Shown here: positions 41,552 through 49,434 of the stretch, in pieces
How positions within the stretch are numbered: position 1 is the stretch's first letter
How the letters are laid out: every line of letters begins with the position of its first letter
Assembly (NCBI GenBank): GCA_905188085.1
Contig: CAJJKN010000001.1
Coordinates: forward strand, 124,001-188,000
Source of the DNA: an uncultured Bacillota bacterium
GTDB lineage: Bacteria; Bacillota; Clostridia; Christensenellales; QAND01
DNA length: 64,000 nucleotides
Direction of reading: 5' to 3'
The notes under the pieces: model-generated
What the model saw: the letters and a program-made list of their open reading frames with translations, nothing else
The model's database searches: none
Told to the model about the DNA's origin: nothing
Program-made: the position numbers and the translations under genes

Positions 41552-41572
41552 AGGTTTACATAATGTAAACCT
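41552..41572. promoter_or_regulatory. Perfect 21-bp palindrome upstream of the tRNA promoter
   Basis: AGGTTTACAT and ATGTAAACCT flank a single A. It lies 13 bases upstream of the tRNA-Ser -35 box, between that promoter and the end of the amidohydrolase gene. It could be an operator or a relic; no regulator is assigned. Confidence 0.45.
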
Positions 41573-41637
41573 AACAAAGCATAAACAAAATAAAAACATA
41601 ATAAAAATAAAGAAAACGGTATATAATAAAATATAAA

Positions 41638-41666
41638 GGACGGATTGGGACTTGACAAATCCGTCC
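41638..41666 (-). terminator. Terminator after the amidohydrolase gene
   Basis: GGACGGATT (41638-41646) pairs with AATCCGTCC (41658-41666); on the minus strand TTTATATTTTATT follows. Confidence 0.75.
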
Positions 41667-41729
41667 AGTTCGGTATGCTCAAATAGATGGAAATAAAGGT
41701 ATGATATTTGGAGAAAAAATCCACCAATT

Positions 41730-42530
41730 TTATGTTGGGATACCGAGCAGTTTTTTTGCATTTCCTCCGAGAATTTTTTCTTCCTCTTCGGAAGAGAAGC
41801 CAAGGGAGCGCACAAAGAAGAGCTCTTCTTCCGGGCGGCTCCAGGGCATATCGCTGCCATAGAGAAGATGGTCTGCGCCCTGTGCATGGGCGATGCGGGT
41901 GGCCCCCAGATGCCACATACGGCCGTAGCAATGCGCTGTATCAAGATACAGATTTGGTTTGCCGACCAGATAGCACAGCACATTTTCCGGATCCAAACCT
42001 CCGCCCAGATGCGCAGCAACCACGGGGGTGGAAAAGGCCTCTATGATATGGCTCATGCGTTCCGGCGTGTTTTCATATTCGCCAGTGGCGCCCAGGTCAA
42101 GTCCGGTATGGAAAACGGTGATAAGCCCCAAACGGCTGATTTTTTCATACACGGGAATGCAGCGAGGATCATCCACAAAAAACTGTTGATAATCGGGATG
42201 CAGCTTAACGCCCTTTAACCCCAGCGCATGAATGCGATCCAACTCATCCAACGCGTCTTCCGCGAGCGGATGAACGGAGCCAAAGCCGATGGCATGGGGA
42301 GTTTGACGGGCAATGGAAGCAGCAAAGGAATTGATCACCGAATGTTGAGAAGGTTTGGAGGCAATGTTGCATATGACGGATAAGTCTACGCCGTTTTGCC
42401 GCTGTGTTTGTACAAGGCTTTCCAGCGTGCCGCGGCACTGCGGCATCAGCCCGCTGTTAGCGGAAAGACGAGCAATGGCCTTGTCCACAATTTTTTCGCT
42501 GAAAGCATGCGTATGAAAATCTATAATCAT
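41730..42530 (-). CDS. Amidohydrolase family metal-dependent hydrolase
   Basis: This 266-residue TIM-barrel protein of the amidohydrolase-2 type (ACMS decarboxylase relatives) has the metal ligand pair FHTHAF at residues 4-9, GVKLHPDYQQF (strand-4 region), TVFHTG, VVAAHLGG and YGSDMPW (the aspartate ligand). The substrate cannot be told from sequence. The start is the ATG at 42530 with AAGGA upstream; a longer frame to 42596 has no site. It stands alone on the minus strand, transcribed away from the HTH gene. Confidence 0.85.
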   Translation of the reverse strand: MIIDFHTHAFSEKIVDKAIARLSANSGLMPQCRGTLESLVQTQRQNGVDLSVICNIASKPSQHSVINSFAASIARQTPHAIGFGSVHPLAEDALDELDRIHALGLKGVKLHPDYQQFFVDDPRCIPVYEKISRLGLITVFHTGLDLGATGEYENTPERMSHIIEAFSTPVVAAHLGGGLDPENVLCYLVGKPNLYLDTAHCYGRMWHLGATRIAHAQGADHLLYGSDMPWSRPEEELFFVRSLGFSSEEEEKILGGNAKKLLGIPT

Positions 42531-42643
42531 GAAAATCCTTCTTTCATGCTGAAAATTTCTAAATAAAAGTGTACTGCTACAAAGGGAAAAAAGCAATGGC
42601 AGTGCTTAATCCTACCATTATTATAAACAAATGAGGTGAAAAC

Positions 42644-42820
42644 ATGACAACGTATTATACTCCGGAAGAAGTGGCGGAAATCTTAAAGGTACGCAAGCAT
42701 ACGGTTTGGAACTGGCTGCGTGAAGGTACGCTGAAGGGTACCAAAATCAACGGAAAGATCTGGCGCATAACGGATGAAGATCTGGAAGCGTTTATTAAAA
42801 ATGCGGGCGAACAGGCATAA
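42644..42820 (+). CDS. 58-residue HTH_17 (BldC/excisionase-type) DNA-binding protein
   Basis: The whole protein is one MerR-like winged helix: YTPEEVAEILKVRKHTVWNWLREGTLKGTKINGKIWRITDEDLEAFIKNAG. GAGGTG lies 5 bases before the ATG and a strong terminator follows (42837-42860), so it is a true small gene with its own short transcript. The role is unknown; similar proteins are standing regulators in Gram-positive bacteria. Confidence 0.85.
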   Translation: MTTYYTPEEVAEILKVRKHTVWNWLREGTLKGTKINGKIWRITDEDLEAFIKNAGEQA

Positions 42821-42836
42821 ACAAAAGCGGCAGATG

Positions 42837-42860
42837 GGCACTTGAAAGAGTGCCTTTTTT
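42837..42860 (+). terminator. Terminator after the small HTH gene
   Basis: GGCACT (42837-42842) pairs with AGTGCC (42849-42854), followed by six T. Confidence 0.8.
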
Positions 42861-42878
42861 GCAAGAAAGGGGAAAACC

Positions 42879-43646
42879 GTGCAGAAAACTTGTGAAAAGG
42901 AACTTATCGTCGGCTTTACGGATGTGGATTTTAAGGAAAGGCTGCGGCCGTTTCGTGCGTTTGAGCTGTTGGAAGATCTGGCGGATATGCATGCAGAACA
43001 GCTGGGCATCGGCATGGAATCGCCGATGATGGAAGGGTATGCCTGGGTGGTAGCGAGAAACCATGTGCAGCTGTTTTCCATGCCGAAATTGGGGGAGAAA
43101 ATAAAGATCATTACCTGGCCGGGAGAACGCCAGCGCATGCTTTATCCCAGGCTGTTTAAAATGGAAAACGAAAAGGGAGAATGCATCGGCGGCGCATATT
43201 CCATCTGGACTTTGTTGGACAGACAGCGGCAGCGCCTGGCCTCTCATCCACAAATCAATGCGCTGTTTCCGGACACAAGCGAGATGCAGAGCCCTGTAAA
43301 CGCGCCGAAAAAATTGAAAGCGCCTGTGCCGACACGCGCGCCCCGGTATTATACGCCGGCCTATTCGGATTTGGATCGAAACCGGCATGTAAACAACGCC
43401 AGATATATCAGCTGGATTTGCGACTGCTTTGATCCTGCCAGGTTTGAGGAAAAGAGCATACTGGATTTGGAGATCAATTATGTAAACCAGGCCTTTGCAG
43501 GCCAAACGGTGCGCATGGACATAGGCGAAGAAGAGGATTCGTTTTTCATACAGGGCGTAAACGACGAAACCGAAACGGTGCTGTTTCGCGCAGAGGGGCG
43601 TTTTATTCGCTGCCAAGACGAAAAGACGGACAGTACGGTATTATAA
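42879..43646 (+). CDS. Acyl-ACP thioesterase
   Basis: This 255-residue protein is a double hot-dog thioesterase of the plant FatA/FatB-like bacterial family. DVDFKERLRPFRAFELLEDLADMHAEQLG matches the first hot-dog, and YSDLDRNRHVNNARYISWICD carries the catalytic Asn-His-type motif (DxNxHVNN) of the second. It releases free fatty acids from acyl-ACP. The start is a GTG at 42879 with AAAGGGG upstream. A flavin reductase-like gene follows after 51 bases, but no fatty-acid gene is nearby. Confidence 0.88.
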   Translation: MQKTCEKELIVGFTDVDFKERLRPFRAFELLEDLADMHAEQLGIGMESPMMEGYAWVVARNHVQLFSMPKLGEKIKIITWPGERQRMLYPRLFKMENEKGECIGGAYSIWTLLDRQRQRLASHPQINALFPDTSEMQSPVNAPKKLKAPVPTRAPRYYTPAYSDLDRNRHVNNARYISWICDCFDPARFEEKSILDLEINYVNQAFAGQTVRMDIGEEEDSFFIQGVNDETETVLFRAEGRFIRCQDEKTDSTVL

Positions 43647-43697
43647 TCGGCTTTTAGGCATGATATAATTAAAAAAGAAAAGAGAGGAGCGAAACCT

Positions 43698-44207
43698 ATG
43701 GCAGAATTTATCAAGATACCGGCAGAGCAATTTGACCATAACCCGTTTACCTTAATCGAACATGAATGGATGCTGATTACGGCGGAAAAAGAGGGCAAAG
43801 TAAATACCATGACGGCCAACTGGGGCGGCTTGGGCGAAATTTGGTATAAAAGAGCGGCCTATATTGTGGTGCGTCCGCATCGATACACCAAAGAGTTTTT
43901 GGATGCGGCCGATACGTTTTCGCTGACCTTTTTTGATGAAAGCTACCGGAAAACGCTCAGCTATTTGGGAGAAGTTTCCGGCCGCGACGAAGACAAGATT
44001 GCAAAATCCGGATTGACGGTGGTGCATAGCGGAAATACCCCGTATTTTGAACAGGCGCGGCTTGCGCTGATCTGTAAAAAGGTATTTGCACAGCCGTTTG
44101 AACCGCAATGCGTGTTGGATGAGGCGGTAAAACAGAGAAACTATGCCGACAACGATTACCATACGCTGTATATTGGATTTGTAGAGGAAATTTTACAAAA
44201 GGCATAA
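43698..44207 (+). CDS. Flavin reductase-like FMN-binding protein
   Basis: This 169-residue protein is a split-barrel flavoprotein of the flavin reductase-like family: PFTLIEHEWMLITAEKEGKVNTMTANWGGLGEIWYKRAAYIVVRPHRYTKEFLDAADTFSLTFF is a typical N-terminal FMN-binding core. Partner and substrate are unknown. AGAGAGGAG precedes the ATG. It ends before a strong terminator at 44237. Confidence 0.85.
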   Translation: MAEFIKIPAEQFDHNPFTLIEHEWMLITAEKEGKVNTMTANWGGLGEIWYKRAAYIVVRPHRYTKEFLDAADTFSLTFFDESYRKTLSYLGEVSGRDEDKIAKSGLTVVHSGNTPYFEQARLALICKKVFAQPFEPQCVLDEAVKQRNYADNDYHTLYIGFVEEILQKA

Positions 44208-44236
44208 CGGACATTGTAAATTTTCATACAACGACA

Positions 44237-44258
44237 AAAGCGCCAAACGGCGCTTTTT
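44237..44258 (+). terminator. Terminator after the flavin reductase gene
   Basis: AAAGCGCC (44237-44244) and GGCGCTTT pair around a four-base loop and are followed by T residues. Confidence 0.8.
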
Positions 44259-44303
44259 CTATATCTAAACCAGGAAAAAATTATTCAAAGCATGCTTCAT
44301 AGA

Positions 44304-44329
44304 AAAAAGCAGGGAAACCCCCTGCTTTT
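44304..44329 (-). terminator. Terminator after dapB
   Basis: AAAGCAGGG and CCCTGCTTT form a strong stem downstream of the dapB stop on the minus strand, with a T-run on that strand. Confidence 0.75.
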
Positions 44330-44379
44330 GATAGACTGATTTGAAAACGAGTGTTTGAAAACGCCGGCCGAAAGATGAT

Positions 44380-45132
44380 TTAGCCGATTACATCGTCCAT
44401 ATCATACAAGCCCGGAAGCTTGCCGACCAGATATTTGGCGCTGCGCAAAGCGCCGGTGGCAAATACCTGACGGGAAAAAGCCTGGTGACGAATTTCAATG
44501 ACCTCATCCGGCCCAAAGAAGAAGACGGAATGTTCCCCGACCATGGTGCCGCCGCGCACGCTGGAAATGCCAACCTCCTGTGCCTGACGGGCCTGCCTGC
44601 GGGATTGGCGATCGTACACGGGCACCAAATCACCGCCGTGGACTTCGTTGAGCGCATCAAACAGCATAACAGCCGTGCCGCTGGGCGCGTCCAGCTTGCG
44701 GTGGTGGTGGGTTTCAACGATTTCCATATCAAACCCGCTGCCCAGGGTTTGCGCAGCCTGGCGCACCAGAGCGCGCGTGAGCGCAATGCCGAGGGAGGTG
44801 TTAAACGAATAGAAGATCGGCACGCTGAGCGCTGCGTTGGCAATGGCGGCCTTTTGCGCGGGCGTATGGCCGGTGGTGCAAATGACGGTAGGAATTTTTT
44901 TCTCGGTTGCAAATTCCAACACGGCTTCCAAAGCATCGGCACGGGAAAAATCGATCAACACATCCGGATCTTCCTTTACGCCGCCGAATCCCTGATAAAC
45001 GGGATAGGGCAGGGTATCATCCGAGCGAATATCCACACCGGAAACCACGGTAAAATCCGGATCTGCCTCGATGGCCTGTGCAAGCTGGTGCCCCATAGAG
45101 CCCAGGGCGCCGGAAATCAATACATGAATCAT
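44380..45132 (-). CDS. dapB: 4-hydroxy-tetrahydrodipicolinate reductase
   Basis: This 250-residue enzyme of the diaminopimelate/lysine pathway reduces 4-hydroxy-tetrahydrodipicolinate with NAD(P)H. It has the nucleotide motif SGALGSMGHQ, VLIDFSRADA, the central FYSFNTSLGIAL and the active-site stretch ETHHHRKLDAPSGTA. The ATG at 45132 has AAGGAAG upstream; an open frame to 45195 has no site. A terminator (45247-45272) separates it from dapA, so it may have its own promoter (an extended -10 TGGTATGCT lies in the gap). Confidence 0.95.
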   Translation of the reverse strand: MIHVLISGALGSMGHQLAQAIEADPDFTVVSGVDIRSDDTLPYPVYQGFGGVKEDPDVLIDFSRADALEAVLEFATEKKIPTVICTTGHTPAQKAAIANAALSVPIFYSFNTSLGIALTRALVRQAAQTLGSGFDMEIVETHHHRKLDAPSGTAVMLFDALNEVHGGDLVPVYDRQSRRQARQAQEVGISSVRGGTMVGEHSVFFFGPDEVIEIRHQAFSRQVFATGALRSAKYLVGKLPGLYDMDDVIG

Positions 45133-45246
45133 ACGATCAAACTTCCTTTTTTGGAGAACAAAAACAGAATGTTCTCTCTTTTTTATCTTGGGCAATGGAT
45201 GCCAATAGAATACAACTTCAATTCAGCATACCATAAAAAGCACAAT

Positions 45247-45272
45247 AAAAAAACGGCTTTTGCCGTTTTTTT
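45247..45272. terminator. Terminator between dapA and dapB
   Basis: A perfect A7-CGGC / GCCG-T7 hairpin with a TTTT loop, symmetric on both strands. It should end most transcripts coming from asd-dapA. Confidence 0.8.
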
Positions 45273-45276
45273 AAGC

Positions 45277-46161
45277 TTATACGGGAAATCCATATGCGCG
45301 CATGGCCTCGATAAGATGGGCTTTGTTTTCTTCGCCCATCGGTACAAGCGGCAAACGCACAACGTTTTGACATTGCCCCATGGCGGCCAAAGCTGCTTTT
45401 ACGGGAATGGGATTTACTTCGCTAAACAGCCATTTTACCAGCGGCGCGATTTTGAACTGCAAATCGCATGCGGTTTTGTAATCGCCGGAAAGCGCGGCTG
45501 CGGCAAGATCGTGCATATCCTGCGGCACGATGTTGGAAACCACGGAAATAACGCCCTTTCCGCCCAAAGACATCAACGGCACAACCAAGCCGTCTTCGCC
45601 GGAATACATGGCAATACGGCCCTGGCACAAGCGGATCATATCGGATACCTGCGCCATGTTGCCGCTGGCTTCTTTCATGCCGGCGATGTTTTTATGATAG
45701 CTCAGAGCGGCCAATGTTTCCGCCGTCATATTCAGCCCTGTGCGCCCCGGCACGTTGTAGACGATGATCGGCAGATCCACAGCGTCCGCAACGGCGGTAT
45801 AGTGTGCGATAAGGCCCGCCTGCGTGGTTTTGTTATAGTAAGGCGTGACGACCAGCAGGCCGTCTGCCCCCAATGCTTGCGCATCTTTGGATTTTTCAAT
45901 GACCTCGGCGGTGTTGTTGCCGCCGGTGGAGGCGATCACGGGCACGCGGCCGTTTACCTTTTCCAAGGCAAAGGCAATCACGCGCTTTTGTTCGTCCCGC
46001 GTCATGGTAGAGGGTTCGCCTGTGGTGCCGCAGACCAAAATGGCGTCTGTATGATTGACGATTTGAAACTCCAGCATTTGGGCAAAAGCATCAAAATCCA
46101 CAGAACCATCGGCTTTAAACGGCGTGGCGAGCGCCACACAGGCGCCGGTAAACAGACACAT
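45277..46161 (-). CDS. dapA: 4-hydroxy-tetrahydrodipicolinate synthase
   Basis: This 294-residue TIM-barrel aldolase condenses pyruvate with aspartate semialdehyde, the first committed step to diaminopimelate and lysine. Active-site residues are visible: CGTTGE (Thr47), YNVPGRTG (Tyr135, Arg140) and the Schiff-base lysine in GMKEASG (Lys163). The ATG at 46161 has AAAGGGG upstream; the ATG at 46179 would add six residues but lies inside the asd stop region. It is 17 bases downstream of asd on the same transcript, and the riboswitch upstream of asd probably controls both. Confidence 0.95.
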   Translation of the reverse strand: MCLFTGACVALATPFKADGSVDFDAFAQMLEFQIVNHTDAILVCGTTGEPSTMTRDEQKRVIAFALEKVNGRVPVIASTGGNNTAEVIEKSKDAQALGADGLLVVTPYYNKTTQAGLIAHYTAVADAVDLPIIVYNVPGRTGLNMTAETLAALSYHKNIAGMKEASGNMAQVSDMIRLCQGRIAMYSGEDGLVVPLMSLGGKGVISVVSNIVPQDMHDLAAAALSGDYKTACDLQFKIAPLVKWLFSEVNPIPVKAALAAMGQCQNVVRLPLVPMGEENKAHLIEAMRAYGFPV

Positions 46162-46178
46162 ACTGTTTTCCCCTTTCA

Positions 46179-47261
46179 TTATTTATGGGTGATATAACCG
46201 AGTTTTACCAAAAGTTCGGCGGTTAAAACCGCACCGCCGGCAGCGCCGCGCAGCGTGTTGTGCGACAGGCAGACAAAGCGATAATCCATCAGGCGGTCTT
46301 CCCGCAGGCGGCCGATGGAAATGCCCATACCGCCGTAGAGATCGCGATCCAGCCGCGTTTGCGGGCGGTCATCCTGGGTATAATAGGTAAGGAATTTTTC
46401 CGGAGCGCTGGGCAGGCCCATGCCGTCCAACGCGCCCTTAAAGCTGTTCCAACGATCAATAATCTGTTCGCAGGTGGGTTTGTTGGTGAATTTTACGGAA
46501 ACCGCGGCCGTATGGCCATCCTGCACCGGCACACGCAGGCACTGCGCGCTGATCACGGGCTTTTCCGCCGGCACGATGACGCCGTCTTTCAAAGTGCCCC
46601 AAACCTTCAGCGGCTCCTGCTCGCTTTTTTCTTCTTCGCCGCCGATGTAAGGGATAACGTTATCCACCATTTCCGGCCAGGTGGCAAAGGTTTTGCCGGC
46701 GCCGGAGATGGCCTGGTAGGTGCAAACGGAGACCTGTTCAATGCCGAAATCCAGCAAGGGGGACAGGGCAGGTACATAGGATTGAATAGAGCAGTTCGGC
46801 TTTACGGCCACAAAACCGCGCGTGGTGCCCAGGCGTTTTTTCTGGGTTTCGATGACTTTGGCATGCTCGATGTTCACTTCGGGAATCATCATCGGCACAT
46901 CCGGTTCGCCGCGCTGCGCGCTGTTGTTGGAAACAACCGGCGTTTCGGTTTTGGCCAGCGCGATTTCCAGCGCTTTGGTATCCGCTTTCGGCATATTGAC
47001 CGCACAGAAAACAAAATCCACATCGCGGCAAACGGCTTCGGCGTCGGCAGCATCCATCACGGTAAGTTGCGCGGTTTTTTCCGGCATCGGCCAGGAAAAC
47101 GCCCATTTATTGCCGACCGCTTCGCGATAGGTTTTGCCTGCGCTGTGCGAAGAAGCGGCCACCACGGCCACCTCAAACCAGGGGTGATCCGCCAACAGAG
47201 AAACAAACCGCTGGCCCACCATACCGGTGGCCCCTACAATGCCCACTCGAAATTTTTGCAT
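46179..47261 (-). CDS. asd: Aspartate-semialdehyde dehydrogenase
   Basis: This 360-residue enzyme converts aspartyl phosphate to aspartate semialdehyde. It has the NADP motif GIVGATGMVGQRF (residues 7-19), SNNSAQR, and the catalytic cysteine in VKPNCSIQS (Cys157); GAGKTF and HT-like stretches follow. It resembles the archaeal/fungal branch of Asd rather than the E. coli type. The ATG at 47261 has AGGAGG upstream. A lysine riboswitch with terminator precedes it, and dapA follows, forming an asd-dapA(-dapB) lysine unit. Confidence 0.95.
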   Translation of the reverse strand: MQKFRVGIVGATGMVGQRFVSLLADHPWFEVAVVAASSHSAGKTYREAVGNKWAFSWPMPEKTAQLTVMDAADAEAVCRDVDFVFCAVNMPKADTKALEIALAKTETPVVSNNSAQRGEPDVPMMIPEVNIEHAKVIETQKKRLGTTRGFVAVKPNCSIQSYVPALSPLLDFGIEQVSVCTYQAISGAGKTFATWPEMVDNVIPYIGGEEEKSEQEPLKVWGTLKDGVIVPAEKPVISAQCLRVPVQDGHTAAVSVKFTNKPTCEQIIDRWNSFKGALDGMGLPSAPEKFLTYYTQDDRPQTRLDRDLYGGMGISIGRLREDRLMDYRFVCLSHNTLRGAAGGAVLTAELLVKLGYITHK

Positions 47262-47282
47262 GTTTATGCCTCCTAAAAATAC

Positions 47283-47304
47283 AAAACGGCGCTTTGCCGC
47301 GCCG
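47283..47304 (-). terminator. Riboswitch expression-platform terminator
   Basis: CGGCGC (47287-47292) pairs with GCGCCG (47299-47304); on the minus strand TTTTGTATTTTT follows, just before the asd ribosome binding site. Lysine binding upstream should favour this hairpin. Confidence 0.7.
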
Positions 47305-47354
47305 CCTACACACTGCAAAGCATATACAAAGAAACCGCCGCCTTGCGTATTTGA

Positions 47355-47530
47355 GACAGAGCAGCGCTCCACGAATGTTTCGTGACAGACACAACGCCGC
47401 TCCTCGTTGCATCCAGAAACGCAAGACCGCGGCCGGCCGGCATTTCTTCGGCGCGTTTTCCCTTTTCGGCAAGTCGTAAGGAGACCGCCCCTCTTTGCCG
47501 ATACACCTAAAACGCGCACCTCTACTTCTG
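47355..47530 (-). promoter_or_regulatory. Lysine riboswitch (L-box) controlling asd-dapA
   Basis: On the minus strand conserved L-box elements occur in order: AGAGGTGCG, AAGGGAAAACGCGCCGAAG, GGCCGCGG, and the P5 region CTGTCACGAAACATTCGTGG followed by GCGCTGCTCT. These match the known B. subtilis lysC leader at its most conserved positions. It lies between a promoter (47556-47584) and a terminator (47283-47304). The edges are approximate. Confidence 0.88.
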
Positions 47531-47555
47531 CTTTTGTGAAAGATTGTTTTTTGAA

Positions 47556-47584
47556 AGTGTACCATTCGCACAGGCAGTTGTCAA
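47556..47584 (-). promoter_or_regulatory. Promoter of the lysine riboswitch-asd transcript
   Basis: On the minus strand TTGACA (47584-47579) and TACACT (47561-47556) are 17 bases apart. Transcription would start about 20 bases before the L-box. Confidence 0.82.
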
Positions 47585-47722
47585 TTGCCGTTCACCCTTA
47601 TCCTATGCATAAAATGCGGCTTTGTGTCAAAATTGAAAACACAGAACGCGAAACAGGCGGGAAGATTGCGGAAAACAGGCGCAATATGATACAATATAAA
47701 GTCAACAAGGGAGGTAGCTTTG

Positions 47723-48460
47723 ATGGGTATGTATCAAACATTTGCACAGGTATATGATCGCTTTATGAACGAGCAAACGGATGCCTTTGCGCCGTATGTA
47801 TTGCAGCTGCTGGCGGACTTTGCCGTAAACGTGCCGGCCCGCATTTTGGATATCGGCTGCGGCACGGGGAAAACGGCCATCGCGCTTGCTAAAAACGGCT
47901 ATCGCGTGATGGGGGGCGATATCTCCAACGCCATGCTGGAAAAAGCGGTACAAAATGCCCGGCAAGAAAATGTTTCGATCGCCTTTGAGCAAATGGATAT
48001 GACGGGGATGGATCTGGATCGTCCCGTGGTGGCAATTGTGGCCACTTGTGACCCGGTAAACTATCTTTCGCCCTTGCAGGTGCCCTTGTTTTTCACCTCG
48101 GCTTACGAGCAGCTTCCGCATAACGGGCTGCTGTTGTTTGATGTGAGCACGCCCTATCATTACAAAGAAGAAATCGGCCGCGAAAGCTATTGCCAATTGG
48201 CGGAGGACGCGGGCTATATCTTGCAAACGGAGGTAGCGGATGATATCTGCACGATGGATTTAACGCTGTTTACCCAGCGGCGGGGCGGGCTGTATGCCAG
48301 AACCAACGAAACGCACACCCTATATCTGCACGACAGGGAAACGCTGGAGCGGACGCTGTATAACGTTGGATTTAACTTAGTAAAAGTATATGCCTTTGGC
48401 AGCAAAGACGAGCCGGGAAAAGACTGCGCACGCTGGCAGTTTGTGGCAAAGAAAAATTGA
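47723..48460 (+). CDS. Class I SAM-dependent methyltransferase
   Basis: This 245-residue protein has the Rossmann motif ARILDIGCGTGKTAIAL (about residues 41-57), GGDISNAML and VAIVATCDPVNYL, then a C-terminal half with a beta-barrel-like region common in small-molecule methyltransferases of this group. The substrate is unknown. The ATG at 47723 has GGGAGG 8 bases upstream. It precedes hslO by 23 bases and may be co-transcribed with it. Confidence 0.85.
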   Translation: MGMYQTFAQVYDRFMNEQTDAFAPYVLQLLADFAVNVPARILDIGCGTGKTAIALAKNGYRVMGGDISNAMLEKAVQNARQENVSIAFEQMDMTGMDLDRPVVAIVATCDPVNYLSPLQVPLFFTSAYEQLPHNGLLLFDVSTPYHYKEEIGRESYCQLAEDAGYILQTEVADDICTMDLTLFTQRRGGLYARTNETHTLYLHDRETLERTLYNVGFNLVKVYAFGSKDEPGKDCARWQFVAKKN

Positions 48461-48483
48461 GAGAAGATAAGGGGAGGACCCAT

Positions 48484-49386
48484 ATGATCGTACAAACAGA
48501 AGACTGTATGATGCATTATTCATTGGAAAACGGGCAGGCGTATGCCGTGGCGCTTTCGGCCAAGGAAACGGTGGAAACCGCGCGCAACGTGCATCATCTT
48601 TCTCCTACCAATACAGCGGCGCTGGGGCGGCTGATGATGGCGGCACTGTTGACCGCTTCGGACATTAAAGCGGAAAACGGGGATGTAACGTGCATCATCG
48701 ACGGCGGCGGGCCGGCGGGCAAAGCGCTGGCGGTGGCGTCGCCCAAAGGCACGGTACGCGCCACGATTGCCCACCCGGAGGCGGATCTGCCGGCGCGGGA
48801 GCGCGACGGAAAATTGGATGTTTCCGGTATTTTGGGGCAAAGCGGCCGGCTGACGGTGGTAAAAGACAACGGCGGAAGAGAACCGTATATCGGGCAGACG
48901 CAGCTGCAAACCGGTGAAGTGGCAGAGGATTTTGCGTACTATTTTACGCTGTCCGAACAACGGCCGTGTTTGATTTTTACCGGCGTGATGGTGGAACGTG
49001 ACTGCCGGGTGAAAAGCGCCGGCGCGCTGGCGATTTTCCCTTTGCCGGGCTGCCGGGAGGATGTGCTGCAAGCGCTGGAACAGCGGCAAACGGCCTGCGG
49101 GCTGTTGTCCTTTATGCTCAGCGAAGGGATGACGCTGGAAGAGGCAATGCAGGCGATTTTGGGCGATATGCACTATGCCGTAACGCAGAAAACGCCGGTA
49201 AGATATCAATGCAACTGCACTAGAGAGAAAATGGAACGCGCGTTGATTTCCATCGGCAAACAGGAACTGGAAACATTGATCCGCGAAGACCATAAGGCGG
49301 AGATTGTTTGCCAATTTTGCAACAAGGCGTACCAATTCAATCAAGCGGAGCTGGAGGCACTTTTGCGTCAGGCAACGCAGCGATAA
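48484..49386 (+). CDS. hslO: Redox-regulated chaperone Hsp33
   Basis: This 300-residue protein is Hsp33. The N-terminal domain has SPTNTAALGRLMMAALL and the GGPAGKALAVASPKGTVRA region; the C-terminal redox switch has CNC (YQCNCTREKMERAL) and CQFC with spacing typical of the zinc-binding CxC...CxxC. Oxidation releases zinc and activates holdase activity in the cytoplasm. The ATG at 48484 has GGGAGG upstream. Confidence 0.95.
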   Translation: MIVQTEDCMMHYSLENGQAYAVALSAKETVETARNVHHLSPTNTAALGRLMMAALLTASDIKAENGDVTCIIDGGGPAGKALAVASPKGTVRATIAHPEADLPARERDGKLDVSGILGQSGRLTVVKDNGGREPYIGQTQLQTGEVAEDFAYYFTLSEQRPCLIFTGVMVERDCRVKSAGALAIFPLPGCREDVLQALEQRQTACGLLSFMLSEGMTLEEAMQAILGDMHYAVTQKTPVRYQCNCTREKMERALISIGKQELETLIREDHKAEIVCQFCNKAYQFNQAELEALLRQATQR

Positions 49387-49434
49387 AGCAACGCACGGGC
49401 AGACCGTGGAAAAAGGAGCAGGAAGATTAAATTT

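Noticed and set aside
41237..42019. 260-residue minus-strand frame across the tRNA-Ser and amidohydrolase region
   Set aside because: It runs through a tRNA gene, attR and a terminator and is out of frame with the amidohydrolase.
44485..47276. Very long plus-strand frames opposite dapB, dapA and asd
   Set aside because: They are antisense shadows of clearly conserved lysine genes.
47262..47580. T-box or other tRNA-sensing leader upstream of asd
   Set aside because: The conserved blocks match the lysine riboswitch and no T-box bulge sequence (TGGNACCGCG-like) is present.
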